The position numbers and the translations under genes are program-made. Of a stretch of DNA of 64,000 bases, positions 31,047 through 39,775 are shown piece by piece. Below the pieces are notes generated by a model. It did not search any database, had not been told where the DNA came from, and was given only the letters and a program-made list of their open reading frames with translations. This stretch comes from Mycobacterium conspicuum (GTDB lineage: Bacteria; Actinomycetota; Actinomycetes; Mycobacteriales; Mycobacteriaceae): NCBI RefSeq assembly GCF_010730195.1, contig NZ_AP022613.1:62001-126000 (forward strand), given 5' to 3'. Each line of letters opens with the position of its first letter. The stretch's first letter is position 1.

Positions 31047-33254
31047 TTAGGGATCGCGCGGCAACCCCAGGAGTCGTTCGGCAATGATGTTGAGCTGTAC
31101 CTCCGACGTGCCGCCGTAGATCGTGGTGGCCCGGCTGGACAGCAGGTAATCACCCCACTTGCCCGGCAGTTCGTCGGTGTCGCCGATCGCGCCATCGGTG
31201 CCGAAGGACGACACCGCGAATTCGGCATAACCCTGCCCGGTGCGCATCGACAACAGCTTCGAGATCGCGGCCGACGGCATGGCGTCCCCGCCGGCCAGCG
31301 TCAACAGCGTCGAGCGCAGGTTAAGCACCTTGGCGGCATGGCCCTCGGCGATCAGCTGACCGGCGCGGTGCTGCGCGACCTGGTCGAATTGCCCGTCGCG
31401 GACGAACTCGACGAACTCGGGCAGCGTCGCCAGGAAATTGTTGTCGCTGGTCCCCAGCGACACCCGCTCCGCCGTCAGGGTGTTGCGGCTGACCTCCCAG
31501 CCCCGGTTGACCTCGCCGAGCACACAGTCGTCGGGCACGAACACGTCGTCGATGTAGACCGTGTTGAAAAATTCGGCGCCGGTGAGCTCGCGCAGCGGCT
31601 TGACGGTGACGCCTTCACTCTTCATGTCCAGCAGGAAGTAGCTGATGCCGTTGTGTTTCGGCGCCGACGGGTCGGTTCGGGCCAGTAGGGCGCCCCACTG
31701 GGAGAACTGCGCGGCCGTGGTCCAAATCTTTTGGCCGCTGATGCGCCAGCCGCCTTCCACCCGCGTCGCCTTGGTCGAGAGCCCCGCCAGGTCCGACCCG
31801 GCGCCGGGCTCGGAAAACAGCTGGCACCAAACCATTTCGCCGCGGAACGTCGGCGGCAGGAACCGCTGCTTTTGCTCCTCGGTACCAAAAGCGACGATCG
31901 ACGGGATGATCCACGAAGCGATGCCCACCTGCGGGCGCTTGACCCGCCCGTTGGTGAACTCCTGCGCGATGATGATCTGCTCGACCGGACTGGCGGCGCG
32001 GCCCCACGGCTTCGGCAAATAGGGCAACACCCAACCGGCCTCGGCGATCGCGACCTTGCGCGCCTCGCGGTCCATCTGCTTGAGCGCGCTCACCTCGGCG
32101 CGGATCTCGGCCCGCAGCTTCTCGGTGTCCGGATCCAGATCGATGTCCACGGCACGCATCCCGGTGCTGGTCGCGGTGTCTACCACCTTTTGCGGATACT
32201 CCGAGCGGCGGCCGAAGCACGCGGCGAGCATCAGCGCCCGGCGGTAGTAGACGCCGGTGTCGTGCTCCCAGGTGAAGCCGATGCCGCCGTGCACCTGGAT
32301 GCAGTCCTGCGTGCAGCGCTGTGCGGCCGCCGGTGCCAGTGTCGCGGCCACCGCGGCGGCGAACTCGACCGCCGAAGCCACTATGTCCCAACCGTTTTGG
32401 CTGGCTTCGTCGATCGCGCGGGCGGCGTCCCACACTGCGGCGGTGGCCCGCTCGGTGTCGGCGATCATCTCCGCGCACTTATGCTTGATGGCCTGGAACT
32501 GCCCGATCGGCCTGCCGAACTGTTCCCGGATCTTGGCGTACTGCGACGCCGTATCGGTCGCCCAGCGGGCCACACCGATCGCCTCGGCGGACAGCAGCGT
32601 GGACATCAGCGCGTACGCGGTGGTCATGGTGAGGTTGCTCAACAGCGCGTCGTCGCCGACCTCGAGGGCCTCGGCCCGGACGTGCGCGATGGGCCGCAGC
32701 GGGTCCAGGCTTTTCACCGGCTCGATCTCGAGCTGGTCGGCGCTGAGCACCACCCACTCGTCGCCGCTGTCGATTGCGACCGGGAGCACCAATACCGATG
32801 CCTGCGCGGCCGCGGGCACCGCGCGGACCTCCCCGCGGATCACCAGCACGTTCTCGTCGGGGCCGTGTCGCGTTGCGGTGAGTCCGGAATCCAGCGCGTA
32901 GGCGGCGATGGCCGCGCCCGACGCCAGCTCGGTGAGCACCTTGGCCTCGGGGTCATGAGCGGCGATCAACGCGCTGGCGATCGCCGACGGCACGAACGGC
33001 CCGGGCACCGCGCCGTAGCCGAACTCGGCCAGGACGATGGCCAGCTCCAGGATGCCGAAGCCCTGTCCGCCGACGGACTCGGCCAAGTGCACACCCTGCA
33101 GGCCCTGCTCGGCCGCGGCCTGCCAGTACGGCGGGGGATTGTCGACCGGGGTTTCCATCGCCTGGTGCAGCACCTCGGACGGCGCTACCCGCGCCACCAG
33201 GGATCGCACCGAATCGGCCAGGTCTTGGTGCTCAGGAGTTATTGCGATCGGCAC
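31047..33254 (-). CDS. fadE6: Double-domain acyl-CoA dehydrogenase FadE6
   Basis: The 735-residue protein corresponds to Rv0271c. It is a fusion of two acyl-CoA dehydrogenase units: a degenerate N-terminal unit (about 1-340, IGVARWATDTASQYAKIREQ and QVHGGIGFTWEHD) and a C-terminal unit (about 360-735) with WCQLFSEPGAGSDLAGL and TIYGGTSEVQLNIIAERLLG. Fused FadE proteins of this kind resemble the heteromeric FadE pairs used on steroid or branched substrates. The start is GTG 33254 (AAGG upstream). A CCGGTTGG operator-like palindrome lies 65 bp upstream. The substrate is unknown. Confidence 0.93.
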   Translation of the reverse strand: MPIAITPEHQDLADSVRSLVARVAPSEVLHQAMETPVDNPPPYWQAAAEQGLQGVHLAESVGGQGFGILELAIVLAEFGYGAVPGPFVPSAIASALIAAHDPEAKVLTELASGAAIAAYALDSGLTATRHGPDENVLVIRGEVRAVPAAAQASVLVLPVAIDSGDEWVVLSADQLEIEPVKSLDPLRPIAHVRAEALEVGDDALLSNLTMTTAYALMSTLLSAEAIGVARWATDTASQYAKIREQFGRPIGQFQAIKHKCAEMIADTERATAAVWDAARAIDEASQNGWDIVASAVEFAAAVAATLAPAAAQRCTQDCIQVHGGIGFTWEHDTGVYYRRALMLAACFGRRSEYPQKVVDTATSTGMRAVDIDLDPDTEKLRAEIRAEVSALKQMDREARKVAIAEAGWVLPYLPKPWGRAASPVEQIIIAQEFTNGRVKRPQVGIASWIIPSIVAFGTEEQKQRFLPPTFRGEMVWCQLFSEPGAGSDLAGLSTKATRVEGGWRISGQKIWTTAAQFSQWGALLARTDPSAPKHNGISYFLLDMKSEGVTVKPLRELTGAEFFNTVYIDDVFVPDDCVLGEVNRGWEVSRNTLTAERVSLGTSDNNFLATLPEFVEFVRDGQFDQVAQHRAGQLIAEGHAAKVLNLRSTLLTLAGGDAMPSAAISKLLSMRTGQGYAEFAVSSFGTDGAIGDTDELPGKWGDYLLSSRATTIYGGTSEVQLNIIAERLLGLPRDP

Positions 33255-33318
33255 TGGTCGCCTTCCATGGTTGTGCCCTGCTTCGGGACCCTGCTCGGCT
33301 AAGCACCCTCCAAGCTAA

Positions 33319-33336
33319 CAACCAGCCGGTTGGTTG
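33319..33336. promoter_or_regulatory. Operator-like repeat upstream of fadE6
   Basis: CAACCAGCCGGTTGGTTG is an 18-bp palindrome with a single imperfect pair. It lies 65-82 bp upstream of the fadE6 start and shares the CCGGTTGG core with the palindrome at 5426-5437. A TetR-type regulator is the most likely binder, by inference. Confidence 0.5.
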
Positions 33337-33371
33337 ACTACTGGGGTCGGGACGGGGTCAGGGAGGGTTCG

Positions 33372-33695
33372 CTAGGGCGGTCCCGGCGGCCCGACACCCA
33401 GGGGCCGGCAGACATTGGTCGTCGGGTCCCACCACTGCCCGGGATCGCAGGGCAGCGGCCGCGGTCCGACGCCCAAGGGCCGGCAGATGTTGCCGCTCGG
33501 GTCCCACCACTGCCCGGGGTCGCAGGGCAGCGGCCGCGGTCCGACGCCCAGGGGGAGGCAGGTCTTGCTGAACGGCTCCCAGTACTGCCCGGGATCGCAC
33601 TGCGCCGAGCTCACCGCCGGCATGGCCGTCGTCACCGCCATCGCCGTCGTTGCCAGCGTGACGACCGCCGCCAACCTGCCCGCCAGATTTCGCAT
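33372..33695 (-). CDS. Small secreted Cys-rich tandem-repeat protein
   Basis: The 107-residue protein has a signal peptide (MRNLAGRLAAVVTLATTAMA, cleavage near SSA|QCD at residue 31). The mature part is exactly three 25-residue repeats of the form CDPGQWWDPxxxxCRPLGVGPRPLP, each with two Cys that probably make a disulfide within the repeat. ATG 33695 is the start, because it opens the signal peptide. It is encoded downstream of the Rv0272c-like hydrolase, 85 bp away. The aromatic, Cys-spaced units resemble small carbohydrate-binding modules, but no family is claimed. Confidence 0.8.
   Translation of the reverse strand: MRNLAGRLAAVVTLATTAMAVTTAMPAVSSAQCDPGQYWEPFSKTCLPLGVGPRPLPCDPGQWWDPSGNICRPLGVGPRPLPCDPGQWWDPTTNVCRPLGVGPPGPP
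33375..33599 (-). repeat. Three tandem 75-bp coding repeats
   Basis: The mature part of the Cys-rich protein is built of three 75-bp units. The two units nearest the C-terminus differ at few bases, including long identical stretches such as GGCAGCGGCCGCGGTCCGAC on the plus strand. The repeat is in frame, so copy number could change without breaking the gene. Confidence 0.8.
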
Positions 33696-33780
33696 CGCAG
33701 ATCTCTTGGGGCGCAAGCAAAGAGATGCCGATTCGGATCGACGCAGCACCTTGTCACCGGGGCTTTTGTGGGCCAGCACG

Positions 33781-34914
33781 TCAGCGCCACCTTTTGTGGA
33801 TCCACGTGGTGATGATGTCCGCCTGTTCGCTGCGTGCCCCGGGGGTGGTGAAGTAGTGGTCGGTGTTGATCGAGGCCTGCGACTTGTCGGTGCTGGCGAG
33901 CGCGTCGTAGATGCGCTTGGCGTCGGAGGGAAAGACCCCGGTGTCGGCCAGGGCGTTGATCACCAGGGCCGGGCAGGTGATGCGGGCCAGGTGCGGCTCC
34001 GCCCGGGTTTGCGCCACCCGAAGGCTCCACATGCTCAGCCAGTTGCGCAGCGTGCAGGCCGCGGCGATGCCGTTGGCGGATCGGTTCGCCTTGGCCGGCA
34101 GTCCCATGTAGCAGAGGTTGGGCTGACGTTTGGTGGGCTCAATGCTGGGATCGACCATGCGCGGGTCGGCCCAGGTTCGCATCACGCTGAATGGCCGGTC
34201 GGAAAAGCCAGCGGCGCGAACACGTTTGAGCTCGGCCTCGGCCCAATCGGTGATGGCGTGGTTGCGCGCGATCTGCGCCGACCGGTAGCGGTTGAGAAAC
34301 TCTTGCGAGTACGGCGGGCCGTTGCGCTCGTTGAACAGGTCGAGGTCGGGATCGGTTGCCACTGGGTCGTTTTCGTCGACGACGGCGGCGTCCATCCAGG
34401 CGGTCAGCACGTCCGGGCGGCCGGGATGGGCGGCGGACGCAATGTAACCGTCGGCGGCGACCAACTCCGTCAATCCGGCCGCGGGCCGCATATCGTCCAG
34501 GGGAGTGACATTCGGGTCGACCGCCTGAGACTGGTATGCCGCCATTAAGGAGCCGCCGCCCGAATTGCCTAGTAGGACAACGGTTTCCACGCCCTGAACT
34601 TCACGCAGCCAGCGCACCCCGACGCCGATGTCGACCAATGCGTGGTCCAGCGCAAAGCTGCTCTCGAATCCACGGTAGCGGGTGTTCCAGCCCAGAAACC
34701 CGACGCCGCGGGTGGCCATGTAGTCGGCGAGATAGTGCTCGGAGAAGTCGATTTGGTAGTGCGTGGCGATCATCGCGACCTTGGGCTTGCGCCCCACGCC
34801 GCGGTGGTACAGCCCCTGGCAGGGATGGCCTCCCGCCCCGGCCCGCGCAGCGGTGCGCGACGGCAACCCGACGAACTCCTGGATAACCCCTGGCGAGCCG
34901 CCCTGGCGAGTCAT
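33781..34914 (-). CDS. Alpha/beta hydrolase-like protein (Rv0272c-like)
   Basis: The 377-residue cytosolic protein has the alpha/beta-hydrolase fold. VVLLGNSGGGSLMAAYQSQA is the nucleophile elbow with Ser. ITCPALVINALADTGVFPSDA is the usual acid-loop region, and INTDHYFT provides a candidate catalytic His. The N-terminus (KVAMIATHYQIDFSEHYLAD) carries the oxyanion-side strand. The substrate is unknown. ATG 34914 has GAGGAGG upstream. The neighbouring small TetR gene (Rv0273c) of M. tuberculosis is absent here. Confidence 0.85.
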   Translation of the reverse strand: MTRQGGSPGVIQEFVGLPSRTAARAGAGGHPCQGLYHRGVGRKPKVAMIATHYQIDFSEHYLADYMATRGVGFLGWNTRYRGFESSFALDHALVDIGVGVRWLREVQGVETVVLLGNSGGGSLMAAYQSQAVDPNVTPLDDMRPAAGLTELVAADGYIASAAHPGRPDVLTAWMDAAVVDENDPVATDPDLDLFNERNGPPYSQEFLNRYRSAQIARNHAITDWAEAELKRVRAAGFSDRPFSVMRTWADPRMVDPSIEPTKRQPNLCYMGLPAKANRSANGIAAACTLRNWLSMWSLRVAQTRAEPHLARITCPALVINALADTGVFPSDAKRIYDALASTDKSQASINTDHYFTTPGARSEQADIITTWIHKRWR

Positions 34915-35135
34915 TCACGCCTCCTCGCCGTGGATCGCGCGGTAGCGGTGGGAGACCCGAATTTCCAGAGGACGGCGCTCTGGCACTGAGGCGGTGGACA
35001 CCTGACATACCTCCACTGTCGCGCCTCTTTCGCCTATGTGGATCAGATGCTAGATGAACTATGCGGATCTGAGCTTCGATTCAGAACTATTGTTGAGCAG
35101 GGCCGGTAACCCCGGATACCGATGGGAGCCGCACG

Positions 35136-35717
35136 ATGATTAAGCCACACAACATCAACAGCGAGTTCGAACTCGGCGGGATCAACCATGTCGCCCTGGT
35201 GTGTTCGGACATGGCGCGCACGGTGGACTTTTACAGCAACATCCTCGGAATGCCGCTGATCAAATCGCTCGATCTGCCGGGCGGTCAGGGACAGCACTTC
35301 TTCTTCGACGCCGGAAACGGCGACTGTGTCGCGTTCTTCTGGTTCGCCGACGCACCCGATCGAGTGCCGGGTATCTCGTCGCCGGGCGCCATCCCGGGCA
35401 TCGGTGACATCACCAGCGCGGTCAGCACCATGAACCATTTGGCGTTTCATGTCCCGGCCGAGAAGTTCGACGCCTACCGGCAGCGACTCAAGGACAAGGG
35501 TGTGCGGGTCGGCCCGGTCCTCAACCACGACGAGAGCGAAAGGCAAGTGTCCGCGACGGTGCATCCGGGGGTCTATGTGCGGTCGTTCTACTTCCACGAC
35601 CCCGACGGCATCACCTTGGAATTCGCTTGCTGGGTAAAGGAATTCACCGAAAGTGACAATCGGGCCGAGCCCAAGACCGCGGCCGACCGCCGGCCTTCGG
35701 TGCAAGCCGTACGTTAA
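35136..35717 (+). CDS. Glyoxalase/VOC-family protein (Rv0274-like)
   Basis: The 193-residue protein belongs to the vicinal oxygen chelate fold. INHVALVCSDMARTVDFYSN carries the first metal His. The middle strand MNHLAFHVPAEKFDAYRQRL and the ending YFHDPDGITLEFACW give the other typical His and Glu ligands. The family includes glyoxalase I, extradiol dioxygenases and resistance proteins; the exact reaction is not assignable. Its stop is directly followed by the ATG of the membrane protein (TAAATG), so the two are one operon. Confidence 0.88.
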   Translation: MIKPHNINSEFELGGINHVALVCSDMARTVDFYSNILGMPLIKSLDLPGGQGQHFFFDAGNGDCVAFFWFADAPDRVPGISSPGAIPGIGDITSAVSTMNHLAFHVPAEKFDAYRQRLKDKGVRVGPVLNHDESERQVSATVHPGVYVRSFYFHDPDGITLEFACWVKEFTESDNRAEPKTAADRRPSVQAVR

Positions 35718-36266
35718 ATGACCGACGGCATTTTGACCGACCAGCAGATCGCGGCGCTGACGCCCGACGAGCGTGCCGAGCTGATTTCCCGGCTGGAGAA
35801 GCCGCTGAACCACCTGATCGACCCGGAGTACCTCGGGCGGATGCGTCGTATCCGGATAACCGTGATGATCGTGGGCTCGATCGCAATGATTCCCTGGCTG
35901 GGTTATCTTTACGTGACGCTGCCCGACCGCTACATCGCCCACAATTGGACCGTCACCTGGATCGGCTTCGATCTCCTGCTGGTCGCGTTCATGCTCGCGA
36001 CGGCGTGGCTGGGCTATCGGCGCCGCCAGCTGCTGATGCTGGCGGCGTTCACCTCCGGGGTGTTGTTGATCTGCGATGCGTGGTTCGACCTGATGACCGC
36101 GGGCCCCAAGGACCTCTGGCTGTCGCTGACCACGGGGTGCCTTATCGAGTTGCCGCTGGCGATCTTCATGATCACCGGTGCGCTGCGCATCGTGCGACTT
36201 ACGATGATGCGTTTGCGGCGGATGGATTCGCAGACGCAACTGTGGCAGCTGCCGTTGTTCCCGTGA
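35718..36266 (+). CDS. Four-helix membrane protein of unknown function
   Basis: The 182-residue protein begins with a soluble helical part (DQQIAALTPDERAELISRLE). Four hydrophobic segments follow, at about 48-68, 83-101, 107-125 and 136-157 (first: ITVMIVGSIAMIPWLGYLYV). The C-terminus is short and basic (RLTMMRLRRMD). It starts immediately after the VOC gene. Its last 68 bp overlap the end of the convergent TetR gene. I do not recognise a function, but the coupling suggests it works with the VOC protein. Confidence 0.75.
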   Translation: MTDGILTDQQIAALTPDERAELISRLEKPLNHLIDPEYLGRMRRIRITVMIVGSIAMIPWLGYLYVTLPDRYIAHNWTVTWIGFDLLLVAFMLATAWLGYRRRQLLMLAAFTSGVLLICDAWFDLMTAGPKDLWLSLTTGCLIELPLAIFMITGALRIVRLTMMRLRRMDSQTQLWQLPLFP

Positions 36267-36906
36267 CCGTTTCGGTGACGCGGTAAAGCGCCGGGTCGGT
36301 AAGGGACTCGAGCAGCGCGGTCAGCTGGTCGACGAGCTGGTCGGGCGAGAGCGCAATGTTGCCGGCCAGCCAAGCGCTGAGCGCCTGACCTACGCCTCCC
36401 ACCGCGAAGTGAGCCGCCGCCTTGACGCTGGCGCTCGCCGGCGCGCGCAGTGCGTCGATGGCATGCCGGCCGGACAGCATGGCGAACAATGCGCCGAGTT
36501 GGGCGCGCTTGTGCGCGAGCACGGAGTTGGCCAGCCGGGTGCTGAACAGCAGGCGTCCGACCCGGGCGTCATTGGCCATGGTGCCCACGATGTTGGCCAT
36601 CCCCGCCCGGGTTTGCTCCTGGGGCGGGACCGCCGCGACCGCGGCCTGCGTGGTGGCGGCCAGCTCGGCGACCACCCAATCGAAGACGGCGCCGATGAAT
36701 TCGTCTTTGTCGGAGAAGCTTTCGTAGAAGTAGCGGGACGCGAGGCCGGCCCGGCGACAAACCCCCCGGACGGTCAGCTCGGAGATGTCCTGACGATCGG
36801 ATCCCAGCAGGTCGAGGCCGGCCGCTAGGAGCCGGCTGCGACGTTCGGCCAGTCGCTCGCCGGCCTGAACGCCCCGGTATGGCCGCGCACTCACGGTCTC
36901 CGCCAT
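36199..36906 (-). CDS. TetR-family transcriptional regulator (Rv0275c-like)
   Basis: The 235-residue regulator has an N-terminal helix-turn-helix at about 20-65: ERRSRLLAAGLDLLG, then LTVRGVCRRAGLASRYFYESFSDKDEF, the classic TetR recognition helix. The C-terminal helical ligand domain spans 75-215. ATG 36906 is used; an ATG three codons upstream is possible. It converges on the VOC-membrane operon and is divergent from the MpaB-like gene 96 bp away, which it may control. Confidence 0.9.
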   Translation of the reverse strand: MAETVSARPYRGVQAGERLAERRSRLLAAGLDLLGSDRQDISELTVRGVCRRAGLASRYFYESFSDKDEFIGAVFDWVVAELAATTQAAVAAVPPQEQTRAGMANIVGTMANDARVGRLLFSTRLANSVLAHKRAQLGALFAMLSGRHAIDALRAPASASVKAAAHFAVGGVGQALSAWLAGNIALSPDQLVDQLTALLESLTDPALYRVTETVTGTTAAATVASANPSAANASS

Positions 36907-37001
36907 GCCCACCATCTTGACATCTCGGTCGAATGCCGCCCAAAATCAGGAAACAGGCGTTCTCACATTCGACCACGATGCTCCCGGGGAGGTCCTTTCG
37001 G

Positions 37002-37904
37002 ATGGCGATTCACGAGGCGATTCACCGTCCCATTCCGCATGTCGAGCGGCCGATATCCGACCCGCCCCGTCCGCAATCGACCCGACGGCGGATCGCCGGT
37101 GACCCCGGCCTGATGGGGGTCGCGCTGCTGGCCGGTGCGGCCAACGTGATCATGGAGTTGGCGCGTCCGGGCGTTGGCTATGGAGTGGCCGAGAGCCGTG
37201 TCGAGAGCGGTCGAATCGACCGACATCCGATCAAGCGGGCGCGCACCACCTTTACCTACGTCGCGGTGGCCAACGCCGGAACCGATGCCCAGAAGGAGGC
37301 CTTCCGCCGCGCGGTGAACCGTGCGCACGCGCAGGTCTACTCCACGCCCGACAGCCCGGTGTCCTACAACGCATTTGACCCGGAGTTGCAGCTGTGGGTG
37401 GCGGCCTGCATCTACAAAGGCGGCGTCGACGTGTACCGCACCTTCATTGGTGAGATCCCCGAGGAGGACGCGGATCGGCTTTACCGCGAGGGCATGTCGA
37501 TCGGCACTACCTTGCAGGTGCCGCCCGAGATGTGGCCCGCCGACCGCGCCGCCTTCGACAAGTACTGGCAGGAATCGCTGGAGAAGGTGCACATCGACGA
37601 CACCATCCGCGAGTACCTGTATCCGATCGCGGTGTCGCGGATTCGCGGAGTATGGCTGCCCGCCGCACTGCGCCGACGGTCGGAAAGCTTCAACCTGCTG
37701 ATCACCACCGGCTTCCTGCCGCAACGCTTCCGCGACGAGATGCGACTGCCCTGGGATGCCGCCAAACAGCGGCGGTTCGACCGGTTGATGGCGGTGGTGG
37801 CCACGGTGAACGGCATGCTGCCGCGGGTACTGCGGCAGTTCCCGTTCAACCTGATGCTCTGGGATTTAGAACGCCGGATCAGGACGGGTCGCCCCCTGGT
37901 CTAG
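37002..37904 (+). CDS. Oxygenase MpaB family protein (DUF2236)
   Basis: The 300-residue protein corresponds to Rv0276. The MpaB/Lcp-type haem-oxygenase-like fold is supported by GDPGLMGVALLAGAANVIME near the start, HPIKRARTTFTYVAVANAGT, LQLWVAACIYKG, and LPQRFRDEMRLPWDA. The usual His and Arg axial region is visible (RTTFTYVAV, RRAVNRAHAQVY). The ATG at 37002 is chosen because GGGGAGG lies 9 bp upstream and the length fits the family, rather than an upstream ATG-like start at 36933. The substrate is unknown. It is divergent from the TetR gene. Confidence 0.87.
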   Translation: MAIHEAIHRPIPHVERPISDPPRPQSTRRRIAGDPGLMGVALLAGAANVIMELARPGVGYGVAESRVESGRIDRHPIKRARTTFTYVAVANAGTDAQKEAFRRAVNRAHAQVYSTPDSPVSYNAFDPELQLWVAACIYKGGVDVYRTFIGEIPEEDADRLYREGMSIGTTLQVPPEMWPADRAAFDKYWQESLEKVHIDDTIREYLYPIAVSRIRGVWLPAALRRRSESFNLLITTGFLPQRFRDEMRLPWDAAKQRRFDRLMAVVATVNGMLPRVLRQFPFNLMLWDLERRIRTGRPLV

Positions 37905-37930
37905 TGCGTGGGCCGCAACGGCCAAGTTGA

Positions 37931-37953
37931 TAACGACAATCATATTCATTAAG
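37931..37953. promoter_or_regulatory. Zur-like box upstream of the first PPE gene
   Basis: AACGACAATCATATTCATTA resembles the mycobacterial Zur consensus core TGAAAATCATTTTCA, most clearly in AATCATATTCATTA. It lies 38-60 bp upstream of the PPE start. In M. tuberculosis the PPE gene at this place is Zur-regulated, which supports the reading. Confidence 0.65.
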
Positions 37954-37990
37954 CTCACTCGGGTTCGCCCTCCCAGCCCGAGGAGCCCCC

Positions 37991-39709
37991 ATGACCGCGC
38001 CGATCTGGATGGCATCCCCACCAGAGGTGCACTCGGCGCTGCTCAGTAGCGGTCCGGGGCCGGCCTCGTTGCTCGCGGCGGCCGCCGGGTGGGGCTTGCT
38101 GAGCACCGAATACGCCGAGGCGGCAGACGAACTCGCCGCGCTGTTGGCCACCGTGCAGGCCGGCGCGTGGCAAGGGCCCAGCGTCGAGTCGTACGTCGCC
38201 GCGCACGCCCCCTATCTGGCATGGCTGACCGAAGCCAGCGCCAACAGCGCGGCGATGGCCGCCAACCATGAGACCACGGCCGCCGCCTACACGGCGGCGT
38301 TGGCGGCCATGCCGACCCTCGCCGAACTCGCGGCCAACCACGCCATCCACGGAGTATTGGTGGCCACCAACTTCTTTGGGCTCAACACCATTCCCATTGC
38401 GCTCAACGAGGCCGACTACGTGCGGATGTGGGTGCAGGCCGCCACCACGATGGGCAGCTACGAGGCGGCGTCCGGTGCGGCGCTGGCGGCCAGCCCGCAG
38501 ACCCCCCCGGCGCCGCGAATCCTGAAATCGGACGGCCAGCCCGCCGCCAACTCGGACCCGCTGCAGGGGATCGTGCAGAACGTCGAACAGTTCCTGAAAA
38601 ATCCGCTCGGGCTTCAGCAGCAGCTTGAGCAGATCCTGCAAGCCCACATCAACAGCGACAACCCCTATGGGCTGCCGCAGGGGTTGGTAAATGCCTTGGA
38701 ACGGTTCGGGATTGGGAACAGCCAGCTCGCCCACGATCCGACCGTCAACAATGCCTTCGATCAGTTTCTGGCGGCCCAGCTGCAGCGCTTCGGCATCAAT
38801 TGGAATCCGGCGCAGGGCACCATCAACGGCCTGGAATACGACGAGTACGCGAACCCCGGTCAGGCGTCATTCTGGGTCGCTCGAAGCCTGGAACTCATCG
38901 AGGATTTTCAAAACTTCGGGGTGCTGTTGCGGACGAATCCGGTGGAGGCCGTCCAGTGGTTCATCAGCTGGCAACTGTTCGACTTCCCCACGCACATCCT
39001 GGAAGTCGCGCAGTATGTGGTCGAGAACCCGGCCTTCGCGCTCGCGGCGGTGCCCGCGGCCGCCCCCGCTGCGGCCGGTGGCCTGGGGGCGCTGGCCGGC
39101 CTGCCCGCCGTCCCGCCGGCAGCGGCCCCGCCGGCGCTGGCACCGGTTGGTGTCGCACCCGCCTTGGTGCCTGTCGCCGCGGCCGTACCGGCCGTCGCCG
39201 CGCCGGCGACGGCTTCGGTGACCGCGCAGGCGCCGCCGCCCACACCATCCGGCCCTCCCGCGCCCGCGGGTGCGCCGGCGCCACCGCCGCCCGCGGCCGC
39301 GGCCGGGCCGATTACGTTCCCGCCGTACCTGTTGGGGCCTCCGGGCATCGGATTCGGCTCGGGGATGAAAACCAGCGCCGGCTCCGCCGCCAAGAAGAAT
39401 GGGTCCGAGCCCGACGGGGCGGAGCTGGCGGCCGCCTCGGCCGCACGCCAGGCGGCGCGGGCGCGACGGCGCCGGCGCGCGCAGCACCAGGACCATAGCG
39501 ACGAGTTCATGGACATGAACGTGGAGCTCGACCCGGACTGGACCGCGGCGGTCTCGGACTCCGGTGCCGGACGCCTGGGGTTCGCCGGCACGGCCGGCCG
39601 GGCGGCGGTGGGTGCGGCGGCGGGTCTGACCACACTGGTCGGCGACGAATTCGGGGGCGGACCGAGGGTCCCGATGGTGCCGGCCTCCTGGCACACAACG
39701 GATGGGTGA
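37991..39709 (+). CDS. PPE family protein (PPE-PPW type) at the ESX-3 locus
   Basis: The 572-residue protein has the canonical PPE domain in residues 1-180 (MTAPIWMASPPEVHSALLSS, the WxG-type AWQGPS, and NTIPIALNEADYVRMWVQAA). A linker and a Pro/Ala-rich stretch (370-450) follow. The C-terminus has the PPE-PPW hallmarks LGFAGTAG and PMVPASW. PPE proteins at this place are exported by ESX-3 and help import metals. The start is ATG 37991. It corresponds in position to PPE3 (Rv0280). Because the leader upstream is Zur-like, zinc shortage should raise expression. It is followed by the methyltransferase. Confidence 0.92.
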   Translation: MTAPIWMASPPEVHSALLSSGPGPASLLAAAAGWGLLSTEYAEAADELAALLATVQAGAWQGPSVESYVAAHAPYLAWLTEASANSAAMAANHETTAAAYTAALAAMPTLAELAANHAIHGVLVATNFFGLNTIPIALNEADYVRMWVQAATTMGSYEAASGAALAASPQTPPAPRILKSDGQPAANSDPLQGIVQNVEQFLKNPLGLQQQLEQILQAHINSDNPYGLPQGLVNALERFGIGNSQLAHDPTVNNAFDQFLAAQLQRFGINWNPAQGTINGLEYDEYANPGQASFWVARSLELIEDFQNFGVLLRTNPVEAVQWFISWQLFDFPTHILEVAQYVVENPAFALAAVPAAAPAAAGGLGALAGLPAVPPAAAPPALAPVGVAPALVPVAAAVPAVAAPATASVTAQAPPPTPSGPPAPAGAPAPPPPAAAAGPITFPPYLLGPPGIGFGSGMKTSAGSAAKKNGSEPDGAELAAASAARQAARARRRRRAQHQDHSDEFMDMNVELDPDWTAAVSDSGAGRLGFAGTAGRAAVGAAAGLTTLVGDEFGGGPRVPMVPASWHTTDG

Positions 39710-39775
39710 TGGCGCCGCGTCGACGGAGCAGCCGGGCTTTCGGGGCCCCACATTCACCGGCGTACGGTCGGTTGG

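Noticed and set aside
34915..35135. Possible remnant of the Rv0273c TetR gene between the hydrolase and VOC genes
   Set aside because: No recognisable TetR codons could be read in any frame, so it is treated as ordinary intergenic DNA containing promoters.
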